Shown: in pieces, positions 62,564-64,000 of the stretch | Numbering within the stretch: the stretch's first letter is position 1 | How the letters are laid out: every line of letters begins with the position of its first letter | From: Planctomycetota bacterium | GTDB taxonomy: Bacteria > Planctomycetota > Planctomycetia > Gemmatales > Gemmataceae | Reading direction: 5' to 3' | Length of the DNA: 64,000 nucleotides | NCBI GenBank assembly: GCA_029777335.1 | Contig: JAKOSN010000007.1 | Coordinates: 17,933-81,932, forward strand | Translations under genes and position numbers: made by a program | The notes under the pieces: generated by a model | Database searches by the model: none | The model's input: only the letters and a program-made list of their open reading frames with translations | What the model was told of the DNA's origin: nothing

Positions 62564-62903
62564 TCGGGTATCCTCCGTTCGTCGCGGCTTTCGGCTAGAG
62601 GCCATGGCCAGCAGGGGGCGATGTCTTCGCTCAAGTTGACCAGCAGCCTGGGCCTGTTCCTCGAGTCCGCTAAAGTCTCCGAACCAGCCATTCAGCCCTC
62701 ATGACTGAACCTTTCTGGTTCGCTGAGTCTAGATGTAGAATTCGGTTAATTCCCTCGCTTGCCTTGAATACGATTCCCCGAATTTTCCCTCGTCTCCCGC
62801 AACCACCTCGTCACACCGAATCACCTGAATACTCCAGAGGGGTGGAGTTTGCCACCTTTGCAGGGTTCCTTCGCCCACCCTCGCGCGTGGGCCTCCGCTC
62901 CAC
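62564..62903. other. Gene-free region between the cysteine-rich and WD40 genes
   Basis: About 340 bases, AT-richer than the surroundings at 62700-62830, with no gene seen. It should hold the promoter of the cysteine-rich gene (minus) and the 3' end of the WD40 gene. Confidence 0.4.
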
Positions 62904-64000
62904 TCAGGGGCGCTGGGCGGGAGGATCGCTCTCCTGCCTTGGGGCAGCTCGCCAGAGTTTCACCATACCCAGGGACCGTTCAATCCCTCCCGCGGCCAGC
63001 GTACGCCCGTCCGAGGCGAACGCGAGATTGGAGCGGGGGTCCGGAACCCCCTTCAAGGTCAGCATCACCTCGCCGGTCGCGACATTCCAGAGCCGCACCG
63101 TCTGATCGTCGGCACTGCTCGCCAGGGTTTTGCCATCCGGGCTGAATGCCAGCCCTCGGATCAGCACCGAGCCCTGATGCCCCAGCAACACCGATCGCTT
63201 CTCTCCCGAGGCCAGATCCCAAAGGGCCACGCCATACATGGTCGCGCCGTTGGTTGGACGGTGGATCGTTCCGGTCGCAAGCATCTTCCCGTCGGGACTG
63301 AGCGCGAGCGCACTCACCAGCACCACCTCCTTCCCAGGAAGGGTGCGCCGCGTTTGCCCGCTCGCCACCTCGCTCAGAATCACCTCGGCGTGCTGCGAGG
63401 GATCGGCATTCGCCCCCTTCCCGGTCGCCCAGACCAGGGTCTGACTATCGGGAGTAAAGGCAAGCGCAACCACACCGTGCGGATGGGACGGCAGCGCTCC
63501 TTTGGCCTTGCGTGCCGCCACATCCCAGAGGCGTACTTCACCCGGCCCTGGATTCAGCGGTGTCCCTCCACTCCCCGAGGCGAGCCACTTGCCCTCGGGG
63601 GAAAACGCCAGGGCGGTGATGGGTGCCTGGTGATCGGTGAAAGTGGCAAGCACCCGGTTTCGTTCCAGATCCCAGAGTTTCACTGTGCGATCGTAACTCC
63701 CGGTCGCCGCGTAGCGTCCCTCGGGAGAGACCGCCACCGCGGTGATCCCCTGCTTATGGCGTTCCTTGCTGGAAGGGAGCGGCGCACGCACGACCTGGGT
63801 TTCCTTCCCTGTTGCCACGTCGAAAAGAGTCACCACCGCATTACCCGTTTCTGTCGCCAGGAGAGCGCCGGTGGGATCAAAGGCAACGACTGCCTCCCCG
63901 CGTGTGTTCTTCTGTGCCGAGAGTTCCTTTCCCGCCACGCTCCAGCGTTTCCATTCGCGTAGCCCTGTGGTGAAGGGGCCAAGTGCCGCTCCCGCCGCGA
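62904..64000 (-). CDS. WD40-repeat protein, C-terminal part (5' end beyond window)
   Basis: The frame is open to base 64000, so the N-terminus is missing. At least 365 residues are present and form WD40 repeats (ITAVAVSPEGRYAATGSYDRTVKLWDLERN, LAFSPEGKWLASGSG, LAFSPDGKTLASSADDQTVRLWNVATGE) and a short Pro-rich end. It may be the end of a sigma-WD40 or kinase-WD40 fusion like those at 13-17 kb and 29-32 kb, or a plain propeller protein. Confidence 0.85.
   Translation of the reverse strand, partial: AAGAALGPFTTGLREWKRWSVAGKELSAQKNTRGEAVVAFDPTGALLATETGNAVVTLFDVATGKETQVVRAPLPSSKERHKQGITAVAVSPEGRYAATGSYDRTVKLWDLERNRVLATFTDHQAPITALAFSPEGKWLASGSGGTPLNPGPGEVRLWDVAARKAKGALPSHPHGVVALAFTPDSQTLVWATGKGANADPSQHAEVILSEVASGQTRRTLPGKEVVLVSALALSPDGKMLATGTIHRPTNGATMYGVALWDLASGEKRSVLLGHQGSVLIRGLAFSPDGKTLASSADDQTVRLWNVATGEVMLTLKGVPDPRSNLAFASDGRTLAAGGIERSLGMVKLWRAAPRQESDPPAQRP

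Noticed and set aside
1..64000. CRISPR arrays, insertion sequences, integrase or rRNA genes
   Set aside because: No regular spaced repeats, transposase motifs or rRNA-like stretches were seen on either strand.

Overview
The window reads as chromosomal DNA of a planctomycete, most likely of the Gemmata type (Gemmataceae). The signs are: two sets of the planctomycete cytochrome/DUF families (DUF1549/DUF1553 with DUF1501, and DUF1587/1592/1588/1585 with DUF1552); three Ser/Thr kinases, two of them next to ECF sigma genes; an ECF sigma factor fused to a WD40 propeller; proteins with the N-terminal LExLExR motif; a Pcs-type phosphatidylcholine synthase; and GC-rich coding sequence with wide intergenic gaps. 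No rRNA, CRISPR array, integrase or transposase was seen. Only the first and last genes are cut by the window.

Layout. 1-2 kb: a Rieske - cytochrome b6-type - membrane subunit respiratory operon (minus). 2.3-6.1 kb: mtnA and hisN (operon) and a secreted beta-propeller/diheme cytochrome. 6.2-9 kb: an aldehyde dehydrogenase and a HlyD-type adaptor. 9.1-12.3 kb: two tandem surface-type proteins that share N- and C-terminal signatures. 12.5-18.9 kb: an ECF sigma and WD40 kinase pair facing a tail-anchored kinase. 19-23 kb: PilZ, GNAT, phosphatidylcholine synthase and a CHT1-like choline symporter; the last two are translationally coupled and probably take up choline and turn it directly into phosphatidylcholine. 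23-32.3 kb: a SufS-like PLP enzyme, DUF1501, PSCyt1/DUF1549/DUF1553, and a membrane-anchored sigma-WD40 fusion. 32.5-36.6 kb: a deoxyhypusine-synthase-like protein, a 50-residue membrane peptide, a two-gene ABC-ATPase/TOPRIM-like module on AT-richer DNA (possible defence island), and a zinc-ribbon membrane protein. 36.8-43.4 kb: EF-G, a polyprenyl diphosphate synthase, moaC, a histidine kinase, a sigma-fragment-like small protein and a third LEPLEDR protein. 43.7-46.4 kb: an ECF sigma coupled to an atypical TPR kinase. 46.8-53.1 kb: a coupled DUF1592-family/DUF1552 pair, a membrane protein and a sulfatase. 53.5-61.9 kb: tRNA-Pro followed by a very short tmRNA-like RNA, then PfkB kinase, DHFR-like protein, pyrH-frr, a Ca2+-type P-ATPase, a thioredoxin-like ferredoxin and recA. 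62-64 kb: a cysteine-rich repeat protein and the end of a WD40 protein.

The most unusual items are the 136-nt tmRNA-like gene with an intact alanine-acceptor domain but no room for a normal messenger domain, the choline symporter/Pcs operon, the ATPase-TOPRIM module, and the matching C-terminal tails of the two LExLExR proteins. Start codons were chosen from ribosome-binding sites and family lengths; several reading frames extend further upstream than the gene start given here.
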